From: DAIRFP01 sp036794995
GTDB lineage: Bacteria > Desulfobacterota > Binatia > UBA9968
Reading direction: 5' to 3'
Assembly (NCBI GenBank): GCA_036794995.1
Contig: DAIRFP010000233.1
Coordinates: forward strand, 1-8,019
Length of the DNA: 8,019 nucleotides
Shown: positions 5,450-8,019 of the stretch, piece by piece
How the letters are laid out: each line of letters opens with the position of its first letter
Numbering within the stretch: the stretch's first letter is position 1
The notes under the pieces: generated by a model
Seen by the model: the letters and a program-made list of their open reading frames with translations, nothing else
What the model was told of the DNA's origin: nothing
The model's database searches: none
Position numbers and translations under genes: made by a program

Positions 5450-7807
5450 TCATTTCTCCATCGCCACGATCCACTCGGCGGGGTCGTCCGGGCTCGCACC
5501 CTTCGGAAGAACCGCGCCGCCGATCTCTAGATCGCGCCAACGGAGCGGGCCGTGGACGCCATGCAGTATCAATCGCACCCGTCGCGCAGAGCCCTCCACG
5601 CGAACTTCCATGAAGCTCTGAAAGAACGGGGCTCGATTGAAGTCAAACATTCCGGAGAGCGCTTCCACCGAGGCCGGCCAGGCCTTGAAGCGTTGGATCC
5701 ACCACCACACTGGCCATTTCCACCGGCCGGTCTCGTTCTCGAGCTTCGCGCGGACGGCCTCCGTGCTCGGGTAGAACGCCCAGTCCTCTACAGGCGCCGC
5801 TGCAGGCCAGTCGAGCGCGGTGCCAATGCTGAGATAGGCGCCGCCACCGCCGTTGACGAAGTGATGCATCACTCGAGAGCCGTCGCCGCGGTTATATTCC
5901 CGGTAGTACTCGAAGTCGTGGGTATCTCCCGCCATTACGATGGGAACCTTATGCTGCCGCAGGAGACGATGGATGCTGCCGAATGCTTCGTCGGTTCCCT
6001 GGTAGCCGCCGCCGGCATAAAACGGATGGCCGAGGATCACCATCGTGAACCGGCCCCGCGCTCGCGACAGCGCTTGTTCAAGCCACCTAGCCTGAGCGGG
6101 ATCGATGCGGCGCAGGATACCGGTGTCAACGGCAATTAGAGAAAACTCCCGCCCGTGGATCTCGAAGAAGGGTCCCCGCTGCCCGGCGGCACGGACCCCG
6201 TACTCCTTCCTCAACCGCGCTGCCTCAGTCAGGGCGCTCGCGACACCTGGTCGATCAGGCGGCGTAATCAGCGCCGTCAACTGCTCGCGCGCGTTCATCG
6301 CCGCCTGTGCGGCCACCGGCTCCATCAGGTTCGCGGCAAAGCCGTCGAGCGCGCTGAACCAGTCATGATTGCCGGGAATCCCGTAGATCGGCTTCTCAAA
6401 GCCTTTGAACGGAAGATAGAAATTGAACTCGTAGTCGCGCATCGCGCCACCCGGATAGATCACGTCCGACGACACGACGAGGAACTTCACGTCCGGGCGC
6501 CGGCCAAGGTCCAGATAGCGGTCGCGCAAGGACGCCTGCGACGGATCGCCTTCGCCGGGATCGCCGATGACGAGAAAGCTGAAGTCCGTGGCGTCGCTGA
6601 CGCCGTCGGGTCGCACCTCAAACAGCGCCTCCCTGGGTACGCCGGTGGGCAGCACTTCGCGCTCGACGGCCGCGATCATCGCCTCGCGCCAAATGTCAGT
6701 GCGCGCTTCGGTGACCCTCTCCCAGAAGGCGCTCGCCCAGTTCTCTGTGTTAAAGTACCAGCTGAAGCCCCAGATCGGATTGATGGCCACCACCACGGCC
6801 ACGATGGGCAAGCCCGTGCGAAGCCACTGTAAGACAGCGACGCGCAGCGAACCGCGCGACAGCCGCAACCGCACGCCCCACCGGAGCCGGCTGTCGAGCC
6901 ACCAATTCAGGACGTGCTCACCGAGACCCAAGTCTTTCGCCTGGGTCTGATCCGAAAGGCGACGTTCCCAGCCGCGCCGTTCGATGGGGCGTGTCACTCT
7001 TCGCAGGGCAAGCCAGAGGGGAAGCAGAAGCACCGCCACAAGCAACGCCGAAAGCACATCGCCGATGACGGCGACCAGCGGCGAAATCAGACCAAGCCAG
7101 GTCCAATCTGTTTGCAGACGTCCGGCGTGAATGGCGAAGAACACCAGGATCATGACGATGATCCAGAAGGTGTCGACAGGCAGCACCGCCAGTTCACGCT
7201 CCACGGCGGCTACACGGAGCCGGCCGAATTCGGCGTGCGCCGGCAGGCCCAGTCGCTCATCCGGATGTTCGTTGGACACCTGAGCGACGTCGACGTCTTC
7301 GACGCCTTGGTCTGGAGCGAAGAGCGCCGTCCACCCGGTAGAGACAATGTAGAGTCCAAGCCCAACCCCGAGAACGGCGGCGCCTGTGGAGGCGCCCTGC
7401 CGCCAAATCACCAGCGCGAGTAAGAGATTGACGATGCCGTTGAAAACTGTCCACCAGCGCACCTGACCGACTTTGTCCTTGAAGGCGCTGACGAGTCTCG
7501 TGATACCGTCTGCCGCCATGAGTAGCGCCAGGAGTCCCAGCAGCCCGCCGATCACCATGACCGGCCGGGCGAAAAGCAGCAACCCGACGAGGATCATCAG
7601 CACGCCTGTGAAATAGGTCGTCGACGTCGAAAACGGCGATTGCGTTCGCACGCCTTGGACAACCCCGGCCGCGCCCGCGATTAGCACGATGAGGCCGAGG
7701 ATTGAAATCGCCCACCCGCCGGCGCTGAAAGGCGCAATGATGGCAATCGTGCCGAACACCAGCAAGAGCGCACCATAAGCGCGCTGTGAAAAGGAACCGG
7801 ATAGCAT
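5450..7807 (-). CDS. Membrane-anchored calcineurin-like metallophosphoesterase fused to an HdeD/DUF308-like domain
   Basis: I start at the ATG at 7807 (785 residues, MLSGSFSQRAYG), where HdeD-type domains usually begin. No good ribosome binding site is seen. The frame stays open to a GTG at 7903, which would add 32 non-hydrophobic residues. Residues 8-165 form several hydrophobic helices like HdeD/DUF308 (LLLVFGTIAIIAPF, LIVLIAGAAGVVQG, ADGITRLVSAF). More membrane segments lie at about 213-228, 238-268 and 331-352. Residues about 408-670 are a calcineurin-like phosphoesterase: VIGDPGEGD (D416), SSDVIYPGG (D448), PGNHDW (479-482), ILGHPFY (H594) and AGDTHDFEYY (627-631). These are the dimetal-binding motifs of the family, so it is probably an active phosphoesterase held at the membrane. 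A tryptophan-rich stretch (RWKWPVWWWIQRF, about 695-707) follows. The substrate and the side of the membrane on which the catalytic domain lies are unknown. Confidence 0.85.
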   Translation of the reverse strand: MLSGSFSQRAYGALLLVFGTIAIIAPFSAGGWAISILGLIVLIAGAAGVVQGVRTQSPFSTSTTYFTGVLMILVGLLLFARPVMVIGGLLGLLALLMAADGITRLVSAFKDKVGQVRWWTVFNGIVNLLLALVIWRQGASTGAAVLGVGLGLYIVSTGWTALFAPDQGVEDVDVAQVSNEHPDERLGLPAHAEFGRLRVAAVERELAVLPVDTFWIIVMILVFFAIHAGRLQTDWTWLGLISPLVAVIGDVLSALLVAVLLLPLWLALRRVTRPIERRGWERRLSDQTQAKDLGLGEHVLNWWLDSRLRWGVRLRLSRGSLRVAVLQWLRTGLPIVAVVVAINPIWGFSWYFNTENWASAFWERVTEARTDIWREAMIAAVEREVLPTGVPREALFEVRPDGVSDATDFSFLVIGDPGEGDPSQASLRDRYLDLGRRPDVKFLVVSSDVIYPGGAMRDYEFNFYLPFKGFEKPIYGIPGNHDWFSALDGFAANLMEPVAAQAAMNAREQLTALITPPDRPGVASALTEAARLRKEYGVRAAGQRGPFFEIHGREFSLIAVDTGILRRIDPAQARWLEQALSRARGRFTMVILGHPFYAGGGYQGTDEAFGSIHRLLRQHKVPIVMAGDTHDFEYYREYNRGDGSRVMHHFVNGGGGAYLSIGTALDWPAAAPVEDWAFYPSTEAVRAKLENETGRWKWPVWWWIQRFKAWPASVEALSGMFDFNRAPFFQSFMEVRVEGSARRVRLILHGVHGPLRWRDLEIGGAVLPKGASPDDPAEWIVAMEK

Positions 7808-8019
7808 CACGAATCGAAGGTCCGCCGAATGCTGGCCTGTCTGGTCACGCCGATTACCATAGCGATAGGTGAGTCTTGTAGAACTCCACGAGCCGAGAAG
7901 CACGAGGACAGGTGTCGAGGGTTATGGGTTCCAGGTGTCGGGTGTCAGGAAACCCTCTGATCCTGAAACCTGAACACTGAAACCTTCTGTTCATTGATCA
8001 CCGATTACTGTTCCTCCCT
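7808..8019. repeat. Intergenic tail with degenerate short repeats, upstream of the phosphoesterase gene
   Basis: No gene is seen to the window end, although the phosphoesterase frame stays open to 7903. GGTGTC occurs at 7911-7916, 7934-7939 and 7941-7946. CTGAAACC occurs at 7963-7970 and 7977-7984, 14 bases apart, with CTGAAC-like copies between. CTGTTC occurs at 7987-7992 and 8008-8013, flanking ATTGATCACCGATTA. These are patches of short, nearly repeated words rather than exact tandem repeats. The promoter of the phosphoesterase gene should lie here, but none is evident. Confidence 0.5.

Noticed and set aside
5552..7423. Three long plus-strand frames opposite the phosphoesterase
   Set aside because: They are antisense to a gene with complete metal-binding motifs, and their Arg/Pro/His-rich composition is typical of shadow frames.
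7808..7903. GTG start at 7903 for the phosphoesterase fusion
   Set aside because: It has no ribosome binding site, and the added 32 residues are polar and unlike an HdeD-type start. It is not excluded, since the ATG at 7807 also lacks a good site.
1..8019. CRISPR array, tRNA or rRNA genes
   Set aside because: No regularly spaced identical repeats, cloverleaf-like segments or rRNA-like stretches were seen on either strand.

Overview
The window looks like bacterial chromosome from a Gram-negative, moderately GC-rich organism. The evidence is an OmpA-type peptidoglycan-binding lipoprotein with an outer-membrane lipobox, two proteins with export signals, strong GGAGG-type ribosome binding sites and Rho-independent terminators. 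The gene families (RAYT transposase, cytosolic arylsulfatase, HdeD-type membrane domain) and the gaps filled with short text-like repeats would suit an environmental proteobacterium-like lineage. Taxonomy cannot be fixed from this sequence alone.

Every gene I can support is on the minus strand. From low to high coordinate they are: (1) the 5' end of a REP-associated Y1 transposase (RAYT), cut by the window edge at position 1, with a hairpin against its start codon; (2) an OmpA-family lipoprotein with a long proline linker (355-1077) and its own terminator (275-329); (3) a gene-poor gap, 1078-1508; (4) an arylsulfatase (1509-3061) split by a one-base frameshift near 2824; (5) a gap, 3062-3461, holding a roughly 150-base palindromic element with GTTCAA-rich arms; (6) an exported HAD-fold phosphatase (3462-4469); (7) a small exported protein made of two tandem copies of one beta-rich domain (4599-5174), followed by a clear terminator (4525-4567); (8) a possible small gene, split between two frames (5199-5392); (9) a large membrane protein fusing an HdeD/DUF308-like domain to a calcineurin-like phosphoesterase (5450-7807); (10) a repeat-rich gap running to the window end.

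The genes share a strand, but terminators and gaps of 130-430 bases suggest mostly single-gene transcription units rather than one operon. Three of them hydrolyse sulfate or phosphate esters (sulfatase, HAD phosphatase, metallophosphoesterase) and several products act at the envelope or periplasm. A shared role in ester scavenging is only an inference. I found no rRNA, tRNA or CRISPR array. I saw no clear new multi-gene system. The points most worth a second look are the fusion phosphoesterase, the palindromic intergenic element and the two apparent single-base frame breaks.
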